A stretch of DNA of 64,000 nucleotides from assembly GCA_001972305.1 (NCBI GenBank), contig BDDD01002679.1:65882-129881 (forward strand), read 5' to 3'. Positions 1 to 10,102 of this stretch are shown piece by piece; the first letter of the stretch is position 1, and the number at the start of each line of letters is the position of its first letter. Both the position numbers and the translations under genes were made by a program. This DNA comes from Cephalotus follicularis (taxonomy: Eukaryota; Streptophyta; Magnoliopsida; Oxalidales; Cephalotaceae). The notes below the pieces were generated by a model that was not told the DNA's origin, searched no databases, and saw only the letters and a list, made by a program, of their open reading frames with translations.

Positions 1-720
1 TGAAGTCGGATAACAAAGAAATAAACATGTCTCGTGTAGCAACGTACTTGAGGTTGATGTTGACCATCCTCATGTAGCAACGTACTTGAGGTCAAAAAAC
101 AAAATTTCAAAGATGTGTCTGTCTCGTGTAACAACGTACTTAAGCCAAATCTTGACTCTTCTCGTGTAGCAACATACTTGAAGTTAAAGAATGTAATTTC
201 AAAAGATATAGGGTCATCTCATGTAGCAACATACTTGAAGTCAGATAACAAAGAAACATGCTCGTCTTGTGTAGTAACGTACTTGAGGCTGATGTCGACC
301 CTTCTCGTGTAGCAACATAATTGAGGTCGAAAAACGAATTTCAAAGATGTGCCCGTCTTGTGTATCAGCGTACTTAAGGCAAATCCTGACTCTTCTCATG
401 TAGCAACGTACTTTAAGTCGGAGAATGAAATTTCAAAATATATAGGTCCATCTCATGTAGCAACGTACTTGAGGGGGATCACGACTCTTCTCCTGTAGCA
501 ATGGTCTTGAATTCGGATAACATAGAAATAAGCTCGTCCCTTGTAGCAACGTACTTGAGGCTGATGTCCCGACCCTTCACGGGATAGCACCATACTTGAG
601 GTCGAAAGATGTAATTTCAAAGAGATAGGCCCGTTGCAGGATAGCACCGTACTTGAGGCCGAAAATTGAGTCATGACTCTACACAGGATAACACTGCACT
701 TGAAGTCAAAGGGCAGAATT
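1..720. repeat. Tandem repeat with alternating short units
   Basis: A core motif resembling GTAGCAACGTACTTGAGG recurs about 15 times at spacings of roughly 36-59 bases. A longer order is also visible: the segment following TGAAGTCGGATAACA near base 1 returns near 236 and, more changed, near 508, giving a higher-order period of about 235-270 bases. The right end (about 590-720) is the most diverged, with 'GGATAGCACC' variants. The array runs off the left edge, so its full size is unknown. It has no coding character; short ORFs across it are chance. It may be a minisatellite or an internal repeat of an uncaptured element. Confidence 0.8.
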
Positions 721-2454
721 ATTTGTTCATATCTGAGGTGAATTTTCCAAAAGTTGTCTCGAGACTTGCCTACATCACCTATGCATAACCTACAAAACAA
801 ATTATGTTGACTGTATGAATGATATGCATATGTCCTGATGTCATGCATATGAAAATGTCATGATTAATGCATGTGCCCCTTTGTATGATGTCATGCATAT
901 GAAACTATCATAATGTTATGCATACATATGTGCCACTTGGGAGGAAGTAATTAGAAGAAATGGATGTTATTTCTACTGGCCAAAACTGGTCTTATTTCTA
1001 TGTACTAGAGAAAAAGAATTTCCCCACTTGAAGTGCGGACCTAAGCCCGATAATCGTGTAAAGCAAACGAAAGTGTTTCATACAAATCCTTGGATTACTT
1101 CAACGAAAGTAAAAAACCTTGAAGCTCAAAACGGTCATCTATTAGACGTCTTTTCTAGAAAATATGTGTTAAATGAATGCGTGATCAAGCATATGCACAA
1201 GTGATAACATATGGACTGCAACAATGATTTTTTAATTTACAAAGAAATGGATATAATCAATGGATGCACATGCTTGATATAGACATAATAAACAGGAAAT
1301 TTGTACATGTGATATGAATATGATAATGTTTGTGATTTTCAATACATGTAATTATGTACATGATTATACATGACTGTGATGATGACTGATAGCAAACAGA
1401 GTCAATGAAATGCTATGAGTGAATGCATGTGTTCAACGCAGACATAACGAATGACAAAATTCACAGGCAACATGCCGAATGTGTGCATGGATGTGTATGA
1501 GTATGCAGGATCTCATTGCAAATTGACAACGAACATGAATAATGCATATGTCTCATACAAATGTAGCAAATGATGCTATGCATGGTGCATGTATGGGATG
1601 AAAATATTGCGTGATTTGATTTTTGATTCACATTCATTCTTTTTTTTTCCTTTTGAACATGTACATGAACATGCAATGAGTTATTAATGCTTAAAAAATA
1701 ACTAAAGAAATATTTGATTTATATTTTTGTGTTTTTTTCTTTTTTTAAGGGAAAAAACCAAAACGAAACAGGAAAGCTTTTAACGCTATACATTAAATGA
1801 GAGGGTTTGGAAAAACAACAAGACATATGCCCCAAAATTTGGATGTATATATGTGTATGAAAATATAGGAAGAATACAGTGAGGATGATTTGCGTCTATG
1901 TGGAACTATGGGCAAAATGCACATGTCATTATCTATAGAGAAGAAAAGGACCACAAATATGTACGTATCCCATTTAACAAAAAAAAAACTTCTTTATGAT
2001 AAGTAGCATTTACATGAAACGAAGAAAACAACATGCATATGTAATTATCAGAAGAAAAGAGATTATAGAAAATATACATGCCCCTGTTAGAAGAAAACCT
2101 CTTTACCCTATGTAAAAGTTTTCAAGCATAAATTTATGAATGATCCAAAACCTCATCAAGACAAATAAAAGGCAAAACTAGGATGTTCTTTGATCACATG
2201 ACTCCTTCAGACCAATGGTTTGCGCTCCATATTAAATAATATCTTTGATGCAATCTTGGGAGTGTCTCTATGAAATCCAGGTATTATAGTATTGGATATT
2301 CACATTTTCAAGTCTCATATTAACAACAAGAATCATGTAACAAACAATTTTGTTCTCAAAATTTTGTGTTATCGAGCTCGTTATTCTCCAAATGATTTCA
2401 TCTGCATGTCTCTGTACGAGTCGCATATAATGCCATCATGTTTGCCTTAACATT
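721..2454. other. AT-rich intergenic DNA, no gene seen
   Basis: No ORF with protein-family character was found on either strand. The part from about 790 to 920 is rich in ATGCATATG-type motifs, including two copies of a TGATGTCATGCATATGAAA segment about 48 bases apart. The remainder has poly-T and poly-A runs and looks like decayed non-coding DNA. Confidence 0.6.
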
Positions 2455-2730
2455 TACTTAGGCCGCCTTTTCAGGTTTTACACTTAGCACTTTTTTTCTC
2501 ATCCAAACTTTTGCCTGAGTCGCCTTTTCAAGTTTTCAACTCAGCAGACGCCCTATGTTTGCATAGGCTGCCTATTCAGGTTTTCAACGTAGCAGGTTTT
2601 TTTTTCCTTTTTTTTCTCCTAACTTTTGCCTGAGTCGCCATTTCAACTTTTCAACTCAGCAAATGCCGTATTCTTGCCTAGGCTGCCCTTTCAGTTTTCA
2701 ACCTCGCGGGCCTTCTTTCTTTTTTTTTTT
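2455..2730. repeat. Small tandem repeat, unit about 103-113 bases
   Basis: Three unit starts are visible at about 2458, 2561 and 2674, each reading like 'TAGGC(C/T)GCC' followed by 'TTTTCAGGTTTT' and a T-rich tract. Units one and two also share a second block, 'TTTTGCCTGAGTCGCC', near 2510 and 2625. The third unit is partial. No coding potential was seen. Confidence 0.65.
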
Positions 2731-2854
2731 ATAAAATAAACATCCTAGTGGTGTTTAAAATCTCTTCCTTCTTAATATTGATCTGACACTGTCAACACCA
2801 TCCCTTATTTCTCACTAGCGTAGACATTGGAAAGGCAAATGTAACTACCCACCT

Positions 2855-3355
2855 CTCTTAGGTTCGTATCAACACTTTTTGCTCTATAATCTTTGCTAGC
2901 TTGAAATTTCGATGTTGCCAACATGTACGAAGGAGTGCAGTCCATATATCAGCAATAAGATTAACTTTCATTGTCTTTACAACGTCATATGCTGCATCTA
3001 AATGACTCGCTCTGCCAAGAAGATCCACCAAACATGAGTAATGAGATAGTCAAGGCTTCGCCTTGTAATCCTTTGACATCTATTGGATAATCTCTTTACC
3101 CTCAACAACTAATAATGCATGGCTACAAGCTAACAAAACATAAGTAAAAACACCTTTATACAAACTAACATTCTTTGCCAATTTTTTATAGAAAAAAGAG
3201 ATAGCATCTCTCCTCATCCAATTGACCCCATAACCTGTACGTAACCATAATAATCCATCATACCAAATTTTGGTGTTGGTGAGCATATTCTGTTGTGAAA
3301 CGAGATTCGGTGATAATGGTGGTATCTCATGTTCCCTCTTTCTCCAAAATGACAT
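2855..3355 (-). pseudogene. PPR (pentatricopeptide repeat) protein fragment, E-domain side, decayed
   Basis: Read on the minus strand, this stretch shows a typical plant PPR C-terminal order. It begins with a 'TGYGVNWMRRDAISFFYK' block that resembles the PPR 'GYG.NG.G.EAI.LF' pattern. 'GVFTYVLLACSHA' and 'VEGKEI' follow, then 'HYSCLVDLLGRASHLDAAYD', and finally a 'WTALLRTCWQHRNFKLAK' block near the E motif. PLS-class PPR proteins normally bind organelle RNA and act in editing or splicing in mitochondria or plastids. Two in-frame stop codons interrupt the visible frame, one after 'GKEIIQ' and one after 'KDYKAKP', and no N-terminal repeats, signal peptide or start are present. It is therefore a host pseudogene fragment. 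Sirevirus 1 starts 18 bases upstream of it (on the minus strand), but I could not find the rest of the gene beyond that element. Confidence 0.72.
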
Positions 3356-3373
3356 TACAAATCTTATGATGCT

Positions 3374-3733
3374 TGTTGGCCTTTGCCACCCCGTTAATTG
3401 TATTAATATATGTTATTTTGATGATTAAAAAACATAGATTACTTGTATGCATAATTCTCTGAGTTACAACTTCATATACTCACTTGATTTTATGTCCAAA
3501 GTTGTGCCAAGATCATTTCTGCAGGTACAGGGCAATCCAGTCGACTAGCAAGCAATCCAGTCGACTGCCCAAGGTTGAGTAGTCGACTTCCATAGGTTGT
3601 GTAGCCGACTGGTTCTTCAACCAAGTCCAAAAATTGCAGGAACACATGATCCAGCCGACTGCCACAGGGCTCCAGTCGACTGCCAGGCCAAGACAGCCGA
3701 CTGCCACAGGGGTCCAGTCGACTGCCATGGGTG
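3374..3733 (+). repeat. 5' LTR remnant of Sirevirus 1
   Basis: This matches the beginning of the 3' LTR at 9379 almost base for base, including TGTTGGCCTTTGCC and the CAGTCGACTG array, and then passes directly into Gag coding sequence. Only the first third of the LTR is represented. No primer-binding site is seen between it and the Gag region. Confidence 0.85.
3540..3728. repeat. CAGTCGACTG palindrome array
   Basis: Repeats of CAGTCGACTG and its variants CAGCCGACTG and AGTCGACT occur every 15-30 bases. The same array is present in the 3' LTR of this element from about 9540. Sequence between palindromes is not conserved. No coding role is visible. Confidence 0.8.
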
Positions 3734-4798
3734 AAGGACATAGCTCTTAAAAGCACTCACAAAGAAGAAATGTCAAGTGAAGAGGAGCTAGAGGAAGAGG
3801 ACTATGTTCTCTTTGCGAAACGGTTCACAAAATTCGCAAAGATGAACAAAGAAAGAAGGTTCCAAAAGAAGAACTTCAACAAGGGAGCGGGAAGCAAGAT
3901 GGATCCTCCCACGTGCTTTGAATGCAACAAACCGGGACATATCAAGGTGGATTGTCCTCAACTAAAGATGAAGAAACTTTACAATAAGAAAGCCCTCAAA
4001 GCATTGCACCTTAGTGATGACGAATCCTCCGATGATGAAGTCACCGAGCAAGTGGCAAACCTTTGCTTCATGGCATTAAGTGACGATGAGGATAGCGAAA
4101 ATGAGGTAGGTGATTCTTACACATTTGGTGAATTGCAATTTGCCTTTGATGAATTACTTGTTGAATTTAAAAAGAAATGCTCACAATGTTCTTTACTTAA
4201 GAAAAACATGGCTAGCGTAGAAAAGGAAAAAGAATTACTAGTCATTGAAAATGAACATTTGAAAAATGATATAGGCATTTTAGAACATGAACTAGCTAAA
4301 AACAATGATCACATAGCCAAACCTACTTCATGTAATGACATAGCTTTAGAAAGGGAAGTAGAATCCCTAAAAGAAAAGAATGTGAATTTAGAAAAATCAT
4401 TTAGTGAATTCACATTAGGTAGCAAGAAATTAGAGGAGATGCTAGGTAGTCAAAGATCATACCTAGATAAAACCGGTATAGGCTATGCTCCTCTAGAGGT
4501 TAAGGCTAAATTAAAGAAGACTAGAATTAGACCTCATTGTACTTATTGCAATAAAATGGGACATGTTAGAAATAAATGCTTTAAAAGGATTGCACACTCA
4601 CACACTAGACGACCTCCTAATCATAATCAAATTACATCTAGGCAAGTGTGGGTTCCGAAGGGAACCATTAGTAAAAAATATAACATTAAAGGACCCAACA
4701 AACAATGGGTACCAAAGTCAAACTATTTTGACGTTTTTGTAGGTGGAACAATGCTTGCGGGCAAACCACAACGAGGAACAACCATGGTGTGTGGATAG
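3731..4798 (+). CDS. Copia Gag C-terminal region with two zinc knuckles (Sirevirus 1)
   Basis: Gag is the structural protein that packages element RNA in cytoplasmic virus-like particles. This open frame has an acidic, Lys-rich N-part, then a CCHC knuckle at residues 62-76 (CFECNKPGHIKVDC). A second acidic stretch and a long coiled-coil-like region (about residues 140-240) follow. A second CCHC lies near residue 268 (CTYCNKMGHVRNKC), then the 'QVWVPKG' and 'NKQWVPKS' repeats seen before protease in plant Copia elements. The N-terminal Gag domain, present in Sirevirus 2 at 38660-39991, is not recognised here. The first ATG lies at the LTR junction and is probably not a native start. It belongs to a fossil element. 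Confidence 0.82.
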   Translation: MKDIALKSTHKEEMSSEEELEEEDYVLFAKRFTKFAKMNKERRFQKKNFNKGAGSKMDPPTCFECNKPGHIKVDCPQLKMKKLYNKKALKALHLSDDESSDDEVTEQVANLCFMALSDDEDSENEVGDSYTFGELQFAFDELLVEFKKKCSQCSLLKKNMASVEKEKELLVIENEHLKNDIGILEHELAKNNDHIAKPTSCNDIALEREVESLKEKNVNLEKSFSEFTLGSKKLEEMLGSQRSYLDKTGIGYAPLEVKAKLKKTRIRPHCTYCNKMGHVRNKCFKRIAHSHTRRPPNHNQITSRQVWVPKGTISKKYNIKGPNKQWVPKSNYFDVFVGGTMLAGKPQRGTTMVCG

Positions 4799-6009
4799 CG
4801 GGTGCTCGAAGCACATGACCGGTGACAAAAGCCTCTTCATCGATCTTAAAGAAGTTGATGGAGGAAAGGTCACCTTTGGAGATAACAACAAGGCCAAAAT
4901 TGTTGGCATTGGTTCAATAGGTAACAAATTCTCTACTTTCATTGAAAATGTCTCTTATGTTGTAGGCCTTAAGCATAATTTGCTTAGTGTTAGCCAATTG
5001 TGTGACAAAGGATATAAGATTAATTTTGAATCCTCTTGTTGTCACATAATTGACATTAGCACCAATGATGTGAAGTTTGTTGGTCATAGGCAAGGCAATG
5101 TGTATGTTGTTTATCTAAAAGAAATGTTTTCAAAAGATGTTTGTTTTAATGCAAATACAAATGACAAATGGCTTTGGCATAGAAGGTTAGGCCATGCTAG
5201 CATGGATGTTCTTGCCAAATTCAAGAAAAGATTTAGTAATTGGTTTGCCAAAAATGAAATTTGAAAATGATAAATTGTGTGATGCTTGTGCACAAGGCAA
5301 ACAAACGAGAACATCTTTTAAGGCTAAAAATGTTGTTTCTACTAATCGTATTTTACAATTATTGCACATTTATTTGTTTGAACCAACTAGAACTTTAAGT
5401 CTTGGTGGTAAACAATATGGCTTAGTAATTGTAGATGATTATTCTAGGTTTACTTGGGTTATTTTCTTAGCTTTAAAGAGTGATGCCTTAGATTCTTTTG
5501 TTAAATTTGGTAGACGAATTCAAAATGAAAAGAGTCTATCTATTGTTAGCATACGGAGTGATCACGGCAAAGAGTTTAAAAATCTTGGTTTTGAAAACTT
5601 TTGTGATGAACTAGGTATTCACCATAACTTCTCGGCTCCTAGAACTCCTCAACAAAATGGTGTTGTTGAAAGGAGGAATAGAACCCTAGAAGAATTTGGG
5701 AGAACCATGTTGTGTGAAAATAATTTGACAAAATATTTTTGGGCGGAAGCCGTGAACACCGCATGTTACATAGTAAATAGAGTCATGATTAGATCTATTT
5801 TAAAGAAAACCCCATATGAACTTTTCAACGATAGAAAACCAAGTGTTAGTCACTTGAGACCTTTTGGATGCAAAGTTTTCATTTTAAACAATGGGAAAGA
5901 AAATCTTGGAAAATTTGATGCCAAGAGTGATGAAGGAATCTTTCTAGGCTATTCTTTAAATTCTAAGGCATATATAGTTTTTAATAAAAGGACTTTGATT
6001 ATTGAATAG
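4743..6009 (+). CDS. Copia protease and integrase region (Sirevirus 1)
   Basis: The protease motif '[14 protein letters not shown]' begins near 4785; plant Copia proteases have this D-S-G triad around the catalytic Asp. It is followed by a pre-integrase zinc-binding part ('[11 protein letters not shown]' and '[11 protein letters not shown]') near 5170-5310. The integrase core comes next, with '[11 protein letters not shown]' near 5430, 'IRSDHGKEF' near 5550 and '[16 protein letters not shown]' near 5645, which carry the D, D and E of the catalytic triad. Integrase inserts element cDNA into chromosomes in the nucleus. The C-terminal block 'LRPFGCKVF' to 'GIFLGYS' is also present. The region is a broken fossil read in more than one frame. 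Confidence 0.87.
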
Positions 6010-6081
6010 TCTATTCATGTTTTATTTGAAGAGTCTAATAGTGCTCCGAGAAAGGGAGATGTTGTTAATGATGTAGGCATC

Positions 6082-7338
6082 TTGGAACAAATGGAAGGTT
6101 TGGACATCTCCAAAGAAGATGTCGAAATTGACAAGATGGAAGGAGAAGGTGCAAATGAAGAAGAAATTCAACAAACTCAAGTCACCAAGGAGCCCGTTGC
6201 TAGAAGGGAAAGAGAGTATGTCAAAGACAACGAGGTAATCGGTAATCCTACCGAGGGGGTAAGAACTCGTTCCGCTCTTAGGGAGTATTGTGATAATGTA
6301 GCCTTTATTTCCAATATCGAACCCAAAAATATTTTTGATGCTTTAAATGATGATTGTTGGATTGTGGCTATGCAAGAGGAACTAAACCAATTTGACAAAA
6401 GTAATGTTTGGTCATTAGTTCCTAGGCCCAAAAATCAATCCATCATTGGAACTAAATGGATTTTTAGAAATAAAATGGATGAAAATGGGTTAGTTATTAG
6501 AAATAAAGCTAAATTAGTTGCACAAGGTTATAGTCAAGAGGAAGGCATTGACTATGATGAAACCTTTGCTCCCGTAGCTAGACTAGAACCTATTAGATTG
6601 TTAATGGCCTTTACTTGTTTTAAAGGTTTTAAATTGCATCAAGTGGATGTCAAAAGTGCATTTTTAAATGGCAGTATAAATGAGGAAGTTTATGTTAAAC
6701 AACCTCCAGGATTTGAAAATATGCATTTTCCCGATCTTGTTTTTAAATTGTCTAAAGCACTTTATGGTTTAAAGCAAGCACCAAGAGCTTGGTATGAAAG
6801 GCTTTCAAAATTTCTCTTGAAAAATGATTTCAAAAGAGGTTTAGTTGATAAAACACTTTTTATAAAACCTAAACTTGATGATATTCTTATTGTACAAATT
6901 TATGTAGATGACATTATATTTGGTTCTACTAACGATTCTCTTTGCGTTGAGTTTGCTAATACTATGCAAGGTGAATTCGAGATGAGCATGATGGGAGAAC
7001 TCAAATATTTCCTTGGATTTCAAATCCAACCAGGAAATGAAGGCACTTTCATCAACCAATCCAAATACACCAAGGACCTACTCAAAAGATTTGGAATGGA
7101 ACACTCTAAGCCTTGCAAGACTCCAATAAGCATTACAACCAAACTTGACAAGGATGAAAATGGTAAAGAGGTAGATCAAAAATTATATAGAAGCATGATA
7201 GGATCACTCCTTTACCTTACCGTTAGTAGACCGAACATAATATTTAGTGTATGTCTATGTGCTAGGTATCAATCATCACCTAAAGAATCTCACTTAACTG
7301 CGGTTAAGCGAATCTTTAGATATCTTGCAAAACATTGA
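6082..7338 (+). CDS. Copia reverse transcriptase region (Sirevirus 1)
   Basis: The N-part is acidic linker sequence. The RVT_2 family reverse transcriptase follows: 'WIFRNKMDENG', 'KAKLVAQGYSQEEGIDYDETFAPVARLE', 'HQVDVKSAFLNG', 'ALYGLKQAPRAWYERL' and the catalytic 'YVDDIIFGST' near 6900. The end shows 'YRSMIGSLLYLT' and 'RPNIIFSVCLCARYQ'. Reverse transcriptase copies the element RNA into DNA within particles. A full RNase H part as in Sirevirus 2 is not recognised after it. It is part of a fossil element. Confidence 0.88.
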   Translation: MEQMEGLDISKEDVEIDKMEGEGANEEEIQQTQVTKEPVARREREYVKDNEVIGNPTEGVRTRSALREYCDNVAFISNIEPKNIFDALNDDCWIVAMQEELNQFDKSNVWSLVPRPKNQSIIGTKWIFRNKMDENGLVIRNKAKLVAQGYSQEEGIDYDETFAPVARLEPIRLLMAFTCFKGFKLHQVDVKSAFLNGSINEEVYVKQPPGFENMHFPDLVFKLSKALYGLKQAPRAWYERLSKFLLKNDFKRGLVDKTLFIKPKLDDILIVQIYVDDIIFGSTNDSLCVEFANTMQGEFEMSMMGELKYFLGFQIQPGNEGTFINQSKYTKDLLKRFGMEHSKPCKTPISITTKLDKDENGKEVDQKLYRSMIGSLLYLTVSRPNIIFSVCLCARYQSSPKESHLTAVKRIFRYLAKH

Positions 7339-7648
7339 GTTTTTAACTCAATGACATAAATTAGCTCATGTACCTAGGTTGCTATTAGTCCATAATAGTT
7401 AACCAAAGGTTTGCAAATCAAATTGGATAGGCATTTTCTACATTTCCATATTCTGCAGAAAACAGCCGACTGGACAACTTGTCCAGTCGACTGCCTGCCA
7501 TCCAGTCGACTGGCATTAATGGCCCAGTTGACTGGAAGTGCGGGAATCAGGGTTTTAAACCCGAATTCCCTTCTGTTTTTTACACTTCTCTCAAATTGAA
7601 AAATGCCCAAACCCTAAACTCTCTCAATTCGACCTGCATTCAACTCAA
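7339..7648 (+). other. Spacer between pol and envelope-like ORF, with palindrome array
   Basis: This is the non-coding spacer of Sirevirus 1. From about 7463 to 7535 it carries four CAGTCGACTG-like units, the same type as in this element's LTR. After it comes a pyrimidine-rich leader-like stretch ending at the ATG of the envelope-like ORF. It may be a leader or promoter for that ORF, as inferred for Sireviruses, but no splice signal could be assigned with confidence. Confidence 0.6.
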
Positions 7649-8554
7649 ATGGCACCTAAGCGACAAAAGAGCATGGCTTCTAGGCAACAAAGGGCGTCAC
7701 AAACGGAATTGGACTACGACAACACCCTCTTTCTCTCCAAAGAGAAAGAGATTAGGTATAATTCAGTTTTTAGCTTTGTGAAATTACATTTTGAAAAATG
7801 GTTAAGTAGAGATGTTTTAGTTAGCAATCTAGCTATTGTCATGACTTGGTTACAAGGAATGGGTTGGTTTGACTATCTTTGCTCATCACATGTCATTTAC
7901 CCTAGATTAGTGAAGTTATTCTATGCTAATCTAGAGTCCTCTACTACTTGTGTTGCTAATTCCTTTGTTCTAGGCAATCCTATATCAATAACTCCGGATT
8001 TGATAGCTGAAACCCTAGGAATTCCTAATGCCGGAATTACTCATTTCAATGATATAGAGAAACTAGAAGCTAAAGGGATTTGTTTAGAGCGTCCGGATTT
8101 TAATCCGATCATAACCGTGACTAGTAGTCACCTCCCTATTGCCACTAGGATCATTCTCTTACTTGTCACAAACACTTTCCTACCTAGAGAAGGCTCGCAC
8201 ACTCTCCCTTCAGAGCGAGACCTTAAATTCGTAGCTTGTGTCAAGAATGGAACTCTAATAAACCTTCCTTACCTTATAGTCAACCACTTGTTATCAAGAC
8301 CCAATCATACTCCTTATCCTATGCTTTTGAGTAGGATTTTCGAATCTCTAAACCTAAACATTCCTGATGATGAGCAGAGTGTCAAACCATCCCATAAGCA
8401 GTTGGTTAATAAGGCTGGACTTAGACTTTGTAACATTCGTTTTGAGGATGGAGTGTGGGTTAAGTTACAAGGCGGAGGGAGAGAGCAAATGAGAGAACAA
8501 GCTAATGTTAGAGCTGGAGATGATGAGGATAACGATGAGGACGATGCTCAGTAG
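7649..8554 (+). CDS. Sirevirus envelope-like ORF, putative plant transposon protein domain (element 1)
   Basis: This 301-residue open frame lies after pol, where Sireviruses carry an envelope-like gene. It begins with a basic segment (MAPKRQKSMASRQQRA). A domain follows with 'WLQGMGWFDYL', 'YPRLVKLFYANLES', 'ITPDLIAETLGIPNAG' and 'LPYLIVNHLLSR', the pattern of the plant 'putative plant transposon protein' family. It ends in an acidic tail (DDEDNDEDDAQ). No signal peptide or clear membrane segment is seen, so an envelope function is not shown. The related frame in Sirevirus 2 (18558-19766) shares the fold pattern but is strongly diverged. The role of these proteins is unknown. Confidence 0.75.
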   Translation: MAPKRQKSMASRQQRASQTELDYDNTLFLSKEKEIRYNSVFSFVKLHFEKWLSRDVLVSNLAIVMTWLQGMGWFDYLCSSHVIYPRLVKLFYANLESSTTCVANSFVLGNPISITPDLIAETLGIPNAGITHFNDIEKLEAKGICLERPDFNPIITVTSSHLPIATRIILLLVTNTFLPREGSHTLPSERDLKFVACVKNGTLINLPYLIVNHLLSRPNHTPYPMLLSRIFESLNLNIPDDEQSVKPSHKQLVNKAGLRLCNIRFEDGVWVKLQGGGREQMREQANVRAGDDEDNDEDDAQ

Positions 8555-8560
8555 TTTGAG

Positions 8561-8797
8561 ATGCGCCCAAGTGTTGGCACGAGCAGCAGCAGCAACAGGC
8601 CTACCCTGGAGTCACTTCAGGCTAGGATGGACCTTGCTCAAGCCGATATCGAGTATCTCAAAGGGCGAATAGACCAGTTTAGTGAGGGTCAAGCCAATAT
8701 CATTCAGGGTCAAGCCACTATCATTCAGGGCCAAGCCAATCTTCTTCAGATGTTTCAAAATGCATTCCCTCAACACCCTCCTCCTGACTCCTCTTGA
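8561..8797 (+). CDS. Short coiled-coil ORF after envelope-like gene (element 1)
   Basis: These 78 residues, six bases after the envelope-like stop, contain a heptad-like helix 'LESLQARMDLAQADIEYLKGRI' (split by my reading around residues 16-38) and then three near-copies of 'GQA.IIQ'. In Sirevirus 2 a coiled coil sits at the end of the same ORF as the envelope-like domain. This frame is therefore probably the C-terminal coiled coil of the same protein type rather than a separate gene. Confidence 0.5.
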   Translation: MRPSVGTSSSSNRPTLESLQARMDLAQADIEYLKGRIDQFSEGQANIIQGQATIIQGQANLLQMFQNAFPQHPPPDSS

Positions 8798-9378
8798 GCT
8801 ACATGTGCTGCATCTCATGTTTTTCTGTGTAATTTCGAACTTGTTTATGTAATGTCTTTCTATGTTTATGTAAAAGACAATGTGGTGGTTTATGTACTTG
8901 AAGTTTTAAGTGTTTAATGAAAATGTGCTTCAATCTTTATTGTCTTATGATTGAATGAATGTGGTGTATGTTATTTAATTTCATATGAATATAAATGCAT
9001 ATGTTGAGGGGGAGCTCTTCAATCCGTGCTTAGATTGAGGGGGAGCTTCCGTTTCTCTTTTTGTTGTTTGAAAAAAAGGGGGAGAGATATATTTTGCACT
9101 TCATTTAAGGGAAAGCACAAAAAGGGGGAAGTTGGTTATATTGCATAAATGAAGTTGCATTTGGGGGATTATGTTTGGGACTATATTGTTAAAGTTGCAT
9201 ATTTTGTTCAAAATGGATATTCATTGAAAATCTTGTGTTAAGTAAGTGTATTTTGATATGCCTTATGCAATGGGTGTGATACATTTGATAATATTGGACT
9301 TTGGAACTAAAAATGGTTAAGTTTGTCAAGATTTATGCAAAATACGCATGTTTTGTCAATCATCAAAAAGGGGGAGAT
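8798..9378 (+). other. Sirevirus 3' non-coding region with repeated purine tracts
   Basis: No coding is seen. Purine runs of the type GGGGGAG occur near 9008, 9039, 9077 and 9124. The last, AAAAAGGGGGAGAT at 9365-9378, abuts the 3' LTR and is the likely polypurine tract that primes plus-strand DNA synthesis. Several such tracts before the 3' LTR are a known Sirevirus trait. Confidence 0.75.
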
Positions 9379-9537
9379 TGTTGGCCTTTGCCACCCCGTT
9401 AATTGCATTAATATATGTTATTTTGATGATTAACAAACATAGATTACTTGTATGCATAATTCTCTGAGTTACAACTTCATATACTCACTTGATTTTATGT
9501 CCAAAGTTGTGCCAAGATCATTTCTGCAGGTACAGGG

Positions 9538-10055
9538 CAATCCAGCCGACTGGCAAGCAATCCAGTCGACTGCCCAAGGTTGAGTAGTCGACTGCCATAG
9601 GTTGTGTAGCTAACTGGTTCTTCAACCAAGTCCGAAAATTACAGGAACACATGATCCAGACGACTGCCACAGGGCTCCAGTCGACTGCCAGGCCAAGACA
9701 CCCGACTGCCACAGGGGTCCAGTCGACTACCATGGGTGCACATTTCAGGCAGTAGCTTCTGTATCATTTTAACACCTCATCCAGCCGACTGAAGCAGGGC
9801 ACCAGTCGACTGCCAGGGGGTCCAGTCGACTGCCAAGGAATCCAACCGACTGTCACCAAATGTGCAATATCAGGCAGTAGCATATGTAAATCCAATTTCA
9901 GCTCCACAACCGACTGGAACAGAGCAACCAGTCGACTGCCATGTCCACCAGCCGACTGCCCAAAGGAAGCAGCCGACTGTCCACCACCAACGGCTATATT
10001 CAAATATATGCGCCATCAAATCCAGCTGACTGTCGTATAAATCCAGCCGACTGGA
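9538..10055. repeat. CAGTCGACTG palindrome array
   Basis: Roughly 18 copies of CAGTCGACTG, CAGCCGACTG and close variants are spaced 12-60 bases apart just upstream of the TATA-like box. Most differences from the palindrome fit C-to-T change at CpG. The array is in the U3 part of the LTR, where transcription control sequences lie. Confidence 0.8.
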
Positions 10056-10095
10056 TTACAACTGAACTTCAAAAATAGATCCGTTGGAGCACAAG

Positions 10096-10102
10096 TATAA
10101 AT
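10096..10102 (+). promoter_or_regulatory. Probable TATA box of Sirevirus 1 LTR
   Basis: TATAAAT lies just downstream of the palindrome array and upstream of a less repetitive part of the LTR, the expected place for the element's Pol II promoter. Confidence 0.5.

Noticed and set aside
3540-3728. CRISPR array because of regularly spaced palindromes
   Set aside because: Plant retroelement LTR context, units too short and variable, no cas genes.
4117-4305. Minus-strand ORF within Sirevirus 1 Gag
   Set aside because: Shadow of the plus-strand Gag coiled-coil coding sequence.
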